Source of the DNA: Spirochaetaceae bacterium
GTDB lineage: Bacteria; Myxococcota_A; UBA9160; UBA4427
DNA: 64,000 nt
Assembly: GCA_020632655.1 (NCBI GenBank)
Contig: JACKFD010000001.1
Coordinates: 186,001 to 250,000, forward strand
Direction of reading: 5' to 3'
The position numbers and the translations under genes are program-made. Shown here piece by piece: positions 33,735 through 43,500 of the stretch; position 1 is the first letter of the stretch, and each line of letters opens with the position of its first letter. The notes under the pieces were generated by a model. The model was not told the origin of the DNA and ran no database searches. It saw only the letters and a program-made list of their open reading frames with translations.

Positions 33735-34565
33735 TCATCGCCCCGCGGCGTCGAAGGCCTCCGCCATCACGTCGACCACTGCGTCGATCGCCGTCGGCGA
33801 AGGGCCCGCCGGTAGCAGCGCGGCGAAGCGCCGGAGCTGCTCGAGCGCCTGGTAGACCAGCATCCACTTGCCGCCCACCACGCGTGCGCCGCGGGCCTCG
33901 GCGTCCCGCAGGAGGCGCGTGCGTTCGGGCGAGTAGACGGCGTCGAGCACGACCATCCCGGCCGAGAGTGCCGTTGCGGGTACGGGGGAGCGATCCTCGC
34001 CGAGTCCCACGCTCGTCGTATTCACCACGATCGCGGGCGCGCGTTCGGCGAGGGCCTCGAGCGGACCGCTCGCCGCGGCGCCGAGCGAGCGGACGAGGGT
34101 CTCCGCCCGCTCGACCGTCCGGTTCAGGACGTGGACCTCGCAGCCGCGCTCGCGCAGGCCGTAGACGAGGGCGCGGGCGGTGCCGCCGGCGCCGAGCACG
34201 ACGGCGCGCTGACCCGCGACGGGAACGACGCGTTCGAGGGCGCGCAGCGCGCCGAGCCAATCCGTGTTCGTGCCCACGAGGCGTTCGCCCACCCGCAGCA
34301 CCGTGTTGATCGCGCCGATCGTCCGGGCCACGGGCTCGACCTCGTCGACGAGCGCGAGCATGGCCTCCTTGTGCGGGATCGAGACGGCGAGCTGGCGGAC
34401 GCCCTCGCGACGGAAGCGCGCGATCGTGCGTTCGAGCTCCGCAGGCGGCACGTCGAAGGCCAGGAACTCGGCATCGAGTCCGAGCGCCCGATAGGCCGCG
34501 TTGTGCATCGCCGGCGAGCGCGTATGCCCGGCCGGATGCAGCACGACGCCGCATCGCAGGGTCAA
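33735..34565 (-). CDS. aroE: Shikimate dehydrogenase
   Basis: 276 residues, normal for AroE. N-terminal substrate domain with HTRSPAMHNAAY (shikimate-binding Ser/Thr positions), the catalytic Lys in SIPHKE, AINTVLR and NTDWLGAL; then a nucleotide fold with GAGGTARAL and LNRTVERAE, which suits NADPH binding; late MLVYQALEQ. Reduces 3-dehydroshikimate in aromatic amino acid synthesis. The start is TTG at 34565; an ATG a few bases inside is out of frame. It is the last gene of the five-gene DnaK-J-redoxin-UDG-aroE run, 22 bp after the glycosylase stop. Confidence 0.95.
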   Translation of the reverse strand: MTLRCGVVLHPAGHTRSPAMHNAAYRALGLDAEFLAFDVPPAELERTIARFRREGVRQLAVSIPHKEAMLALVDEVEPVARTIGAINTVLRVGERLVGTNTDWLGALRALERVVPVAGQRAVVLGAGGTARALVYGLRERGCEVHVLNRTVERAETLVRSLGAAASGPLEALAERAPAIVVNTTSVGLGEDRSPVPATALSAGMVVLDAVYSPERTRLLRDAEARGARVVGGKWMLVYQALEQLRRFAALLPAGPSPTAIDAVVDVMAEAFDAAGR

Positions 34566-34587
34566 AGCGCGCCGCCTCCGCCGAGGG

Positions 34588-35487
34588 TCATCCGCGACTC
34601 CGCTCGTGGGCCGCGCGCAGATCCTCCCAGACCGCGCGGCGATTCTCCTGCGTGTACTGCCGGAGCACGTAGGCGGGATGCAGCGTCGGCATCAGCGGGA
34701 TGCCCTGGTAGTCCTGCCACGTGCCGCGCACTCGCGTGATCGCGATGTCGCGGCCGAGCAGCAGGCTCGCGGCGGGCTTGCCGAGCGTCACGATCACGCG
34801 CGGCGCGACGGCCTGGATCTGACCGTCCAGGAAGGGGCGGCAGGCGGCGACCTCGGGCGGCAGGGGATTGCGGTTCTGGGGCGGGCGACACTTCACGATG
34901 TTGCAGATGTAGACCTCGTCGCGCGGGATGCCGATGCCCTTCTCGATCATCTGCGTGAGCAGCTCGCCGGCGCGACCGACGAAGGGGCGGCCGGTGCGGT
35001 CCTCCTGCTCCCCCGGCCCCTCGCCGACGAAGAGGAGGTCTGCTTCCGGATTGCCCTCGCCGAAGACGATCGTCCGTCGGCCCTGACAGAGCCCGCAGCG
35101 CGTGCACTCGCCGAGGTGCTCACGCACCTCCTCGAGGCCCGGTCGCCGACCCGCCCAGGGAACGGGACCCGCGAGCGGACTCGAGTAGCTCGGACTCGTG
35201 GTGGTCGCGGCCGCCATCCCCGTTCCGGAATCGACGGATCGGGGGGCGTCTTCGCGCGCCGGCTTGCGAGGGCGGGGCCGATCGCGCTCCGGCGCGGGCT
35301 GCGGGGGGAGGGCTGCCGCCGGCGTCGCGCCTGCGTTGGTACCGAGGGAGGTGGCGTCGGGCAGCCGCTCGAAGGCCGTCACGTCCTCTTCGACGAGCTC
35401 GCGGACGAGCTCCGCGGCCGAGGCCACCAGCTCGTGGAGCCCGACCATCGGATCGCCCACCGCCTCCGGGTCGCGCTCCATCGCCAT
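34588..35487 (-). CDS. Uracil-DNA glycosylase, family 4 (Fe-S)
   Basis: 299 residues. The catalytic domain begins near residue 118 with the [4Fe-4S] cysteines CTRCGLC and two more in CNIVKC and AACRPF; motif 1 GEGPGEQEDRTGRPFVGRAGELL and the HPAYVLR motif are intact. It removes uracil from DNA after cytosine deamination. The N-terminal 115 residues are a low-complexity Pro/Ala/Arg linker preceded by a helix (ELVASAAELVRELVEED), an extension seen in Myxococcota-like homologues. ATG at 35487, 6 bp after the redoxin-cytochrome stop. Confidence 0.94.
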   Translation of the reverse strand: MAMERDPEAVGDPMVGLHELVASAAELVRELVEEDVTAFERLPDATSLGTNAGATPAAALPPQPAPERDRPRPRKPAREDAPRSVDSGTGMAAATTTSPSYSSPLAGPVPWAGRRPGLEEVREHLGECTRCGLCQGRRTIVFGEGNPEADLLFVGEGPGEQEDRTGRPFVGRAGELLTQMIEKGIGIPRDEVYICNIVKCRPPQNRNPLPPEVAACRPFLDGQIQAVAPRVIVTLGKPAASLLLGRDIAITRVRGTWQDYQGIPLMPTLHPAYVLRQYTQENRRAVWEDLRAAHERSRG

Positions 35488-35493
35488 CCCGGC

Positions 35494-37560
35494 CTAGCTC
35501 CCTTCCTGCTGGGCGCGGGTGGCGGCGGAGGGCGTCGTGCCATGACGCTGGGCCTCGATGCGCGCCTCGACCTCGAACTCGAAGCCCGGGTCGTTCGCCG
35601 CATCGTGGCAGCTGCCGCAGACCTTCAGGATCACACAGGAGTCGCACTTGTCGCCGAGCGAGAGGATCGTGCCGACCTTGCGTGTCGTGTCGCCCACGTG
35701 GGCGCCGCCGGGTCCGTGGCACGACTCGCATCCGACGCGCGCGAGGTCCGCGTGACTCGCGACGTCGGCGCCGGCCGGGAAGCCGCCGGGCTTGTCCCAG
35801 GCGGTCGTATGGCAGCGCAGACAGTCGGCGTCCGCCGCCTTGCCCTTCGCCTCGAGGGTTGCGACGGCGCGGGCGTGGGGGCTCGCCTGCCATGTCTCGA
35901 ACTCCGCCGGATGGCAGCTCTGGCAGGCATTCGAGCCCACGTAGTCCGCGGTCGTCGGCAGCAGCTCCCGATTCGGGCCTCCCGACGCGAGCAGCTTCGC
36001 ACGCTCGGCGTCCGGGAGCGACGCGATGCGGTCGTGGGAGATGCGGGGATGGAAGGTCGCGTAGTCGAAGCCGAGCGAGTGGGTCGGGTTGTGGCAGGTC
36101 GAGCAGATCGCGCGGTATTCCGGGGTGTCACCCGAGGAGCCGTTTCCCTTCGGCACGAATCCCGGGGAGAGGTGCGGGCCGCCGCGACCGTGGCACGACT
36201 CGCAGCCGACGTTCTCGAGGTGGGCCGGCTGGCGGCGGAAGTCGTAGCCGCCGGCCTCGCCGAAGCCGACGACGTGGCACCCGACGCAGTCCGTGCGGCG
36301 GTCGGCCGCGTGGGTCACGAGGGTGTCGAAGGCGGTGGCGTGCTTCGTGTAGCGCCAGGTCGCGTACTCCTGCTGGTGGCAGGTGCCGCAGACGTCGTTG
36401 CCGCTGTAGCCCTTCGGATCGAGGAGCATCGGGACGCGCGCGCCGGCGACCGCCGCGACCGTCATCCGCAGCATGCCCGGGTCGCGTTGCTCGCTCCAGC
36501 CCTGGCCCCGATGGCGGATGCGGCCCTCGGCGTCGAGCACGTGCACGACGGGCACGCCGCCGGTGATGCCCCAGCGCTCGGTGGCCTTGCCCGACGGATC
36601 CAGGTAGGGGTCGAAGTAGTCGAGCCCGAGCTCGGCGAGCGAGCGACGGATGTCGGTCGGGGCGTTCTGGATCGACACCGCGACGAGTCGCGGCCGCTTG
36701 TCCGCCGGGAGCGAGTCGAGGATCCCCTCGATCGCCTCGAGCGCCTTGTGGCAGTGCGGGCAGGTATGCAGGAAGAAGATCACGATCGCCGCGCGACCCC
36801 GGAGATCCGCCGTCTCGAGCACCTTCCCGTCGGACATCGCGACCACGCCGAGCTCCGGCGCCTGGGGCCAGGCGTAGAGCGCGCCGTCTCCGCCCGTCCC
36901 GCCCGTGTCGAGCCGGAGCTGCGTCTCGAGGTCGCCGATGACCATCTCCTCGAGACCCGGGCCGACCGGGAAATGGCCCATCGCGAAGCTCATGTATCCC
37001 TCGGCGTCCATGCCCAGGATCGCGAGCGGGGCGCGCAGGCGGAGCAGCTGCGTGATCGAGCCCGAGCTGTCGTCGATCACCGGGAAGGAGAGCCCGTGCT
37101 CCGACGTGAAGCGAGCGAGGGCCGGCGTCTGTGAGCCGACGCCGATCCCGACGACCCGGAAGTTGTGGTCGCCCGCCCGCGCAGCGATCGACTCGACGGC
37201 CGCCGCGACGGGGGCCGCCTCGGCCACCTCGGGATTGAAGAAGAAGAGGACGACGCGCGAACCGAGCAGATCGCGCAGGGCCAGGCGTCCGCCGCCGACG
37301 GTCGTGCCTTCGAACGCGGGCAGGGGGCGCTCGTTCGGGTTGCGCGGCGCCGACGCGGGCTCGGGCTTGCCGACCGGGTGCGCGGACGCGGCGGGGGTCT
37401 CGTCTTTCGCGGCCGGGGGAGACGAGGCCTCGGCCGTCGCGGAAGCGCCATCGGGCTCGGGACACGCGGTCAGCGTCGAGAGGCAGGCGAGCGTGATCGC
37501 GAGGCCGAGGGAGAAGGAGCGGGACGGGCGAGGCGATCGCCCGGGGCGGGTCTTCGACAT
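35494..37560 (-). CDS. Two-redoxin, eight-haem cytochrome c lipoprotein
   Basis: 688 residues. A lipoprotein signal (lipobox LTAC, Cys33) and a Pro/Ala linker to about residue 78. Residues 80-200 are an AhpC/TSA-like redoxin fold whose active-site cysteine is lost (FFFNPEVAEAAP). Residues 232-365 are a second, TlpA-like thioredoxin with the active site CPHC (267-270). Residues 385-655 carry eight CxxCH haem motifs: 391, 425, 453, 486, 546, 580, 611 and 648, with CDSCV at 639 lacking the His. The haem part resembles the cytochrome c554/multihaem lipoprotein group. It should be membrane-anchored in the periplasm, linking thiol chemistry to multihaem electron transfer. Substrate unknown. It lies 41 bp after the J-domain gene and 6 bp before the glycosylase gene. 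Confidence 0.88.
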   Translation of the reverse strand: MSKTRPGRSPRPSRSFSLGLAITLACLSTLTACPEPDGASATAEASSPPAAKDETPAASAHPVGKPEPASAPRNPNERPLPAFEGTTVGGGRLALRDLLGSRVVLFFFNPEVAEAAPVAAAVESIAARAGDHNFRVVGIGVGSQTPALARFTSEHGLSFPVIDDSSGSITQLLRLRAPLAILGMDAEGYMSFAMGHFPVGPGLEEMVIGDLETQLRLDTGGTGGDGALYAWPQAPELGVVAMSDGKVLETADLRGRAAIVIFFLHTCPHCHKALEAIEGILDSLPADKRPRLVAVSIQNAPTDIRRSLAELGLDYFDPYLDPSGKATERWGITGGVPVVHVLDAEGRIRHRGQGWSEQRDPGMLRMTVAAVAGARVPMLLDPKGYSGNDVCGTCHQQEYATWRYTKHATAFDTLVTHAADRRTDCVGCHVVGFGEAGGYDFRRQPAHLENVGCESCHGRGGPHLSPGFVPKGNGSSGDTPEYRAICSTCHNPTHSLGFDYATFHPRISHDRIASLPDAERAKLLASGGPNRELLPTTADYVGSNACQSCHPAEFETWQASPHARAVATLEAKGKAADADCLRCHTTAWDKPGGFPAGADVASHADLARVGCESCHGPGGAHVGDTTRKVGTILSLGDKCDSCVILKVCGSCHDAANDPGFEFEVEARIEAQRHGTTPSAATRAQQEGS

Positions 37561-37601
37561 GCGCGGCAGGTTAGCAGGCGCGTCGGCGACCGACTCGGGC
37601 G

Positions 37602-38129
37602 CTAGCGCCCCGCCTTCTGTCGCTCGCGGAGCTCGGCCAGCATGGCCTTGAACCCGGCGTTGTTCGCCTCGAAGGTCATCGCCATCTGCATGTTCTGGAT
37701 CGCAGCGGCGAGGTCGCCCCGCTTGAGCGCCGCCTCGGCCTTGCCGTGGAACTGACGGCCCTGCGCCGTGGCGCCGCGCCGCTCGGCCTTGCGTTGCTCC
37801 TCGTGTGACTGGCGTGCCTCGGCGAGCTGGATCCGGAGCGACGACCCGCTCTCGAGACGGGCGTCGTAGGCCTTGCGCCGCCGCGGGTCCCGCAGCACGC
37901 AGTAGGCCTCGGTGATGCGCTTCGAGATGCGCTCGCATTGCTCGCGGAGAGGCTCTTCGAGGGTGCGATTCGCGTCCGGGTGGAAGCTGCGCGACGACGA
38001 GTGGAAGGCGCGCCGGATCTCGGCGGTGCTGGCCCCCGGCTTCAGGTTGAGCAGCTGGTAGTAGTCGAGCTCGTCCATGATGCGGGCGAGCGCGTGGATC
38101 TCATGCGGGTCGATCGCGGCCTGGGCCAT
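37602..38129 (-). CDS. J-domain co-chaperone
   Basis: 175 residues. J domain at about residues 21-85 (DELDYYQLLNLKPGASTAE, then the HPD motif at residues 50-52 in FHPDANRT, and YCVLRDPRRRKAYDARL). After a basic helix (EEQRKAERRGATAQGRQFH) the C-terminus is a TPR-like helical pair (AEAALKRGDLAAAIQNMQMAMTFEANNAGFKAMLAEL). No zinc finger or C-terminal DnaJ domains. It starts 3 bp after the DnaK-like gene stop, so the pair should work together: HPD stimulates the Hsp70 ATPase and the helical part may bring the client. ATG at 38129. Confidence 0.92.
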   Translation of the reverse strand: MAQAAIDPHEIHALARIMDELDYYQLLNLKPGASTAEIRRAFHSSSRSFHPDANRTLEEPLREQCERISKRITEAYCVLRDPRRRKAYDARLESGSSLRIQLAEARQSHEEQRKAERRGATAQGRQFHGKAEAALKRGDLAAAIQNMQMAMTFEANNAGFKAMLAELRERQKAGR

Positions 38130-38132
38130 CGC

Positions 38133-40046
<1,914 letters not shown>

Positions 40047-40365
40047 GTCGGTCACTCCTCGTGACGCCCGACGAAAAGGAGGGAGCTTCGCGGCGCCCCC
40101 CTGCGTCGACGTCCTCGCATCTGGCGTGGGTCGGACCCTTCGGGGGGCGACCCAGGCATCGGCTCGGCTCCCCGCGTATCGGTCGGGGACCCCACCGACT
40201 GAACGGGCAGAGCTCCGCGCGCGCGTCGCGTCCCGGGTCGAAGGGCGAGGCGGGCGTCCGTCGATGGCTCGGTCCCGCGCCTCTGTGCTACTTCCGCCGG
40301 GTCCGCGTCGCCGCGGGGGGAGCCGCCGCAGGCGGGACGCGGTCGGGAGGCGAGCGGGGAAGTCC
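40047..40365. other. Divergent intergenic region between hsp70-like gene and yebC
   Basis: 319 bp. It should contain both promoters. A CIRCE-type inverted repeat was looked for and not found. The stretch is very GC-rich; TGTGCTACTT at about 40279 is the only candidate -10-like element toward yebC and is weak. No small gene. Confidence 0.5.
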
Positions 40366-41112
40366 ATGTCCGGTCACTCGAAATGGTCGACGATCAAGCG
40401 CAAGAAGGGCGCCGCCGACGCCAAGCGGGGCAAGATCTTCACCAAGCTGATCCGGGAGCTGCAGACGGCGGCCCGGCTGGGGGGTGGGGACCCGGAGTCG
40501 AATCCGCGCCTGCGGCTCGTGGTCGACAAGGCCAAGCAGGCCAACATGCCCAAGGACAACATCCAGCGGGCGATCCAGAAGGGCGTGGGCGGGCTCGACG
40601 GCGACTCGTATGACGAGGCGATCTACGAGGGCTACGGCCCGGGCGGCGCCGCGATCCTGATCGAGACCCTCTCGGACAACAAGAATCGGACGGCGGGGGA
40701 TATTCGCCATGCCCTGTCGAAGCACGGGGGCAACCTCGGCGCCTCGGGCTGTGTGGCCTACCTCTTCGATCGCCGCGGCCTGATCACCTTCGAGGGCGAC
40801 GGCCTCGACGTCGACGCGATCCTCGAGGCCGCGCTCGAGGCCGGGGCCGAGGACGTCGTCGAGGGCGAGGGCGCCTGCGAGGTCGTGACCGGCGCGGGCG
40901 AGTTCGAGGCCGTGAAGCAGGCCCTCGGCGAGCGCGGCTTCGAGCCGGTCTCGGCGGAGCTGACGATGCAGCCCTCGACCACGGTCCGGCTGACGGGCAA
41001 GGACGCCGAGCAGATGCTGCGCCTTGCCGACTCGCTCGAGGACCTCGACGACGTGCAGAACTTCTACGCCAACTTCGACATCGCGGAAGAGGAGTTGGAG
41101 AGCCTCGCGTAA
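40366..41112 (+). CDS. yebC: YebC/PmpR-family protein
   Basis: 248 residues, full length. N-terminus SGHSKWSTIKRKKGAADAKRGK with the family's conserved TIK/KxxxDxKRGK block, then NPRLRLVVDKAKQANMPKDNI, YEGYGPGG and the C-terminal domain with FEPVSAELTM. YebC proteins bind DNA as transcriptional regulators or, in recently studied cases, aid translation at proline stretches. Location next to ruvC is a common arrangement in proteobacteria. ATG at 40366. 62 bp before ruvC. Confidence 0.96.
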   Translation: MSGHSKWSTIKRKKGAADAKRGKIFTKLIRELQTAARLGGGDPESNPRLRLVVDKAKQANMPKDNIQRAIQKGVGGLDGDSYDEAIYEGYGPGGAAILIETLSDNKNRTAGDIRHALSKHGGNLGASGCVAYLFDRRGLITFEGDGLDVDAILEAALEAGAEDVVEGEGACEVVTGAGEFEAVKQALGERGFEPVSAELTMQPSTTVRLTGKDAEQMLRLADSLEDLDDVQNFYANFDIAEEELESLA

Positions 41113-41174
41113 CGACGACCGGAAGCGCGCGGGGTCGGTCGCGGCCGCGCGAGTGCTCCATCGAGGGGGGTGGA

Positions 41175-41729
41175 ATGCGGGTCCTGGGGGTGGATCCCGG
41201 TTCCCAGGCGACGGGCTACGGGCTGATCGAGCGCGTCGATGGGCGCGTGCGACACGTCCGGCATGGCGTCCTGCGCCCCCCGACCGGCGCGGACCTGGCC
41301 GAGCGTCTGCGCTTCCTGCATGCCGGGCTGCTCGCGATCGTCCAGACCGAGGGGCCTGAGGTCGCCGTCGTCGAGCGGGTCTTCCTCGCGGCGAACCCGC
41401 GCTCCGCCCTCGTGCTCGGCCAGGCGCGCGGGGCGATCCTGGCCAGTCTGGCCGCGGGCGGCGTCCGGGTCTCGGAGCTCGCGGCCCGTCAGGTCAAGAA
41501 GGCCGTGACGGGGATGGGCGGCGCGGACAAGGCGCAGATGCAGACGATGGTGAAGCGCCTGCTCGCGCTCGATGCGCCGCCGCCGAGCGATGCCGCCGAT
41601 GCGCTCGCCCTCGCGCTGACCTTCGCACAGGCCGGACCGCTGGCGGAGCTGGCGGTGGGGCGAGGTCGTGCCCGCCGTCGCAACGGTCGGCGGGCGATGA
41701 CGGCGCTCGTGACGGGGAGGGCGCGATGA
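41175..41729 (+). CDS. ruvC: Holliday junction endonuclease RuvC
   Basis: 184 residues, normal. Catalytic acidic residues: Asp7 in GVDPGS, Glu in VVERVF (about 68), and the late DAADALALAL with the final Asp pair (about 138-141). It resolves Holliday junctions as a dimer with the RuvAB motor. The last 25 residues are basic and Arg-rich. ATG at 41175 after GAGGGGGG; the stop overlaps the ruvA start as ATGA. Confidence 0.97.
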   Translation: MRVLGVDPGSQATGYGLIERVDGRVRHVRHGVLRPPTGADLAERLRFLHAGLLAIVQTEGPEVAVVERVFLAANPRSALVLGQARGAILASLAAGGVRVSELAARQVKKAVTGMGGADKAQMQTMVKRLLALDAPPPSDAADALALALTFAQAGPLAELAVGRGRARRRNGRRAMTALVTGRAR

Positions 41730-42340
41730 TCGCCTGGCTCGAGGGACGCCTGCGGGAGAAGTCGCCGACGCGCATCGTGCTCGACGTGCAGGGGGTGGGC
41801 TACGAGCTGCACGTCCCGCTCTCGACCTTCGAGACGCTGCCCGATCTCGGCAAGACCGTCTCGCTGCTCGTGCATACGGCCGTGCGCGAGGACGCGATCC
41901 AGCTCTTCGGCTTCGCCAGCGCCCTCGAGAAGGAGCTCTTCCATCTCCTGCTGCGCGCGAGTCGCGTCGGTCCGAAGCTCGCCCAATCGATCCTCTCCGG
42001 CATGGAGCCCCAGCGCCTGCTGCGCGTGCTGCGTGAGGCCGACGCGAAGGGGCTGCGCAAGGCGCCCGGCGTGGGTCCGAAGCTCGCCGAGCGCATCGCC
42101 GTCGAGCTGCGCGATCCGGCCGAGGAGCTCGCGCGGCGCACGGGGGCCGCGACGCCCGAGCGCGGTGGACTCGCGCCGGCCACGGTCGAGCCGGACGAGG
42201 AGCTCTTGTCGGCCCTCGTCAACCTCGGCTATCCCCGGGCGCAGGCCGAGCGTGTGGTCGCGACGGCGCTCGCCGAGGCGCCGGCCGAAGCGGGGCTCGA
42301 GAGTCTGATCCGGATCGCGCTGCGGCAGCTGGCGCCGTGA
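41726..42340 (+). CDS. ruvA: Holliday junction helicase subunit RuvA
   Basis: 204 residues. Domain I OB-fold (MIAWLEGRLREKSPTRIVLD, VGYELHVPL), domain II with helix-hairpin-helix repeats (LLLRASRVGPKLAQSIL; LRKAPGVGPKLAERI) and a C-terminal domain III (VNLGYPRAQAERVV). Binds the four-way junction and recruits RuvB. Overlaps ruvC by 4 bp. A 37-bp tandem repeat separates it from ruvB. Confidence 0.97.
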   Translation: MIAWLEGRLREKSPTRIVLDVQGVGYELHVPLSTFETLPDLGKTVSLLVHTAVREDAIQLFGFASALEKELFHLLLRASRVGPKLAQSILSGMEPQRLLRVLREADAKGLRKAPGVGPKLAERIAVELRDPAEELARRTGAATPERGGLAPATVEPDEELLSALVNLGYPRAQAERVVATALAEAPAEAGLESLIRIALRQLAP

Positions 42341-42354
42341 CCCACGCGGCGGGC

Positions 42355-42440
42355 CGACGGGCGATCGCGGCGTCGAGACATCGCGACTGAGCGACGGGCG
42401 ATCGCGGCGTCGAGACATCGCGACTGAGCGACGGGGCGAT
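42355..42440. repeat. Tandem repeat, 37-bp unit, between ruvA and ruvB
   Basis: Two complete copies (42355-42391, 42392-42428) and a partial third of a 37-bp unit starting CGACGGGCGATCGCGGCGTC. Each unit contains the palindrome GCGATCGC. It fills most of the 125-bp gap between ruvA and ruvB and ends about 25 bp before the ruvB start, so it lies in the ruvB 5' region. Confidence 0.9.
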
Positions 42441-42465
42441 CGGATCGTCCGAAGGGGGGAGAGCC

Positions 42466-43470
42466 TTGGAGCGCGGTGAGCTCAGCCTGGGACAGCGACC
42501 CGACGAGCGCAGCGCCGAGGAGTCGCTGCGTCCGCAGAACCTCGAGGAGATGATCGGGCAGCCCCGGCTGCGCGAGAACCTGAGCATCTTCGTGCGAGCG
42601 GCGCGCGAGCGCGGTGAGCCCCTCGACCACGTCCTCTTCCACGGCCCCCCCGGCCTCGGCAAGACCTCCCTCGCGCGCATCGTCGCCGCCGAGCTCGGCG
42701 CGCAGTTCCGCGCGACGAGCGGCCCGGCCATCGAGCGCCCGGGCGACCTCGCGGCGCTGCTCTCCAACCTCGAGGCCGGCGACGTCCTCTTCATCGACGA
42801 GATCCATCGCCTCTCGCCGGCGGTCGAGGAGATCCTCTACCCCGCGATGGAGGACTTCCAGCTCGACATCCTGATCGGCGAGGGGCCCACGGCGCGCTCG
42901 ATCCGACTCGATCTGCCGCGCTTCACCTTGGTCGGGGCGACCACGCGGGCGGGCCTGCTGACCTCGCCTTTGCGCGATCGCTTCGGCTGGTCGGCGCGGC
43001 TCGAGTACTACCCGGTCGGCGATCTCGAGCAGATCGTACGCCGTTCGGGCGGACTGCTCGGCCTCGACGTCGAGCCGAAGGCGGCCCACGAGATCGCGCG
43101 GCGCGCGCGTGGCACCCCTCGCATCGCGAATCGGCTGCTGCGCCGGGTGCGGGACTTCGCGGCGGTGCGCGACGGGGATGCCGCCCGGGTCCGCCTCGAT
43201 ACGGCGCGCTTCGCGCTCGGACGCCTCGACGTCGACGACGCGGGCTTCGACGGCCTCGACCGCGACTTCCTCACGACGCTGGTCGAGAAGTTCGGCGGTG
43301 GCCCGGTCGGGCTCGAGACGCTCGCGGCGGCCGTCGGCGAGGACAAGGGCACGCTCGAGGACGTGGTCGAGCCCTTCCTCATCCACTGCGGCTTCATCCA
43401 CCGCACGCCGCGCGGACGCGTGGCGACGCCCCACGCCTGGGCGCATCTCGGCCTCACACCACCCGCCTGA
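42466..43470 (+). CDS. ruvB: Holliday junction branch-migration ATPase RuvB
   Basis: 334 residues. Walker A GPPGLGKTS, Walker B FIDEIHRL, sensor/arginine finger region ATTRAGLLTSPLRDRFGW, and a winged-helix C-terminus (LEDVVEPFLIHCGFIHRTPRGR). Hexameric motor with RuvA. TTG start at 42466, supported by GGGGGAGAGCC upstream. The 5' flank carries the 37-bp tandem repeat. The 3' end is 30 bp from the convergent VCBS gene. Confidence 0.97.
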   Translation: MERGELSLGQRPDERSAEESLRPQNLEEMIGQPRLRENLSIFVRAARERGEPLDHVLFHGPPGLGKTSLARIVAAELGAQFRATSGPAIERPGDLAALLSNLEAGDVLFIDEIHRLSPAVEEILYPAMEDFQLDILIGEGPTARSIRLDLPRFTLVGATTRAGLLTSPLRDRFGWSARLEYYPVGDLEQIVRRSGGLLGLDVEPKAAHEIARRARGTPRIANRLLRRVRDFAAVRDGDAARVRLDTARFALGRLDVDDAGFDGLDRDFLTTLVEKFGGGPVGLETLAAAVGEDKGTLEDVVEPFLIHCGFIHRTPRGRVATPHAWAHLGLTPPA

Positions 43471-43500
43471 GCCGGGCGGCGTGATCGCGGACGCCTCGTC

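Noticed and set aside
36748..36762. CPHCH in the redoxin-cytochrome as a ninth haem motif
   Set aside because: It is the thioredoxin active site (CPHC) at the end of the first strand of a TlpA-like fold, not in the haem-binding part.
40047..40365. CIRCE or other heat-shock operator before the Hsp70-like gene
   Set aside because: No inverted TTAGCACTC-type repeat is present.
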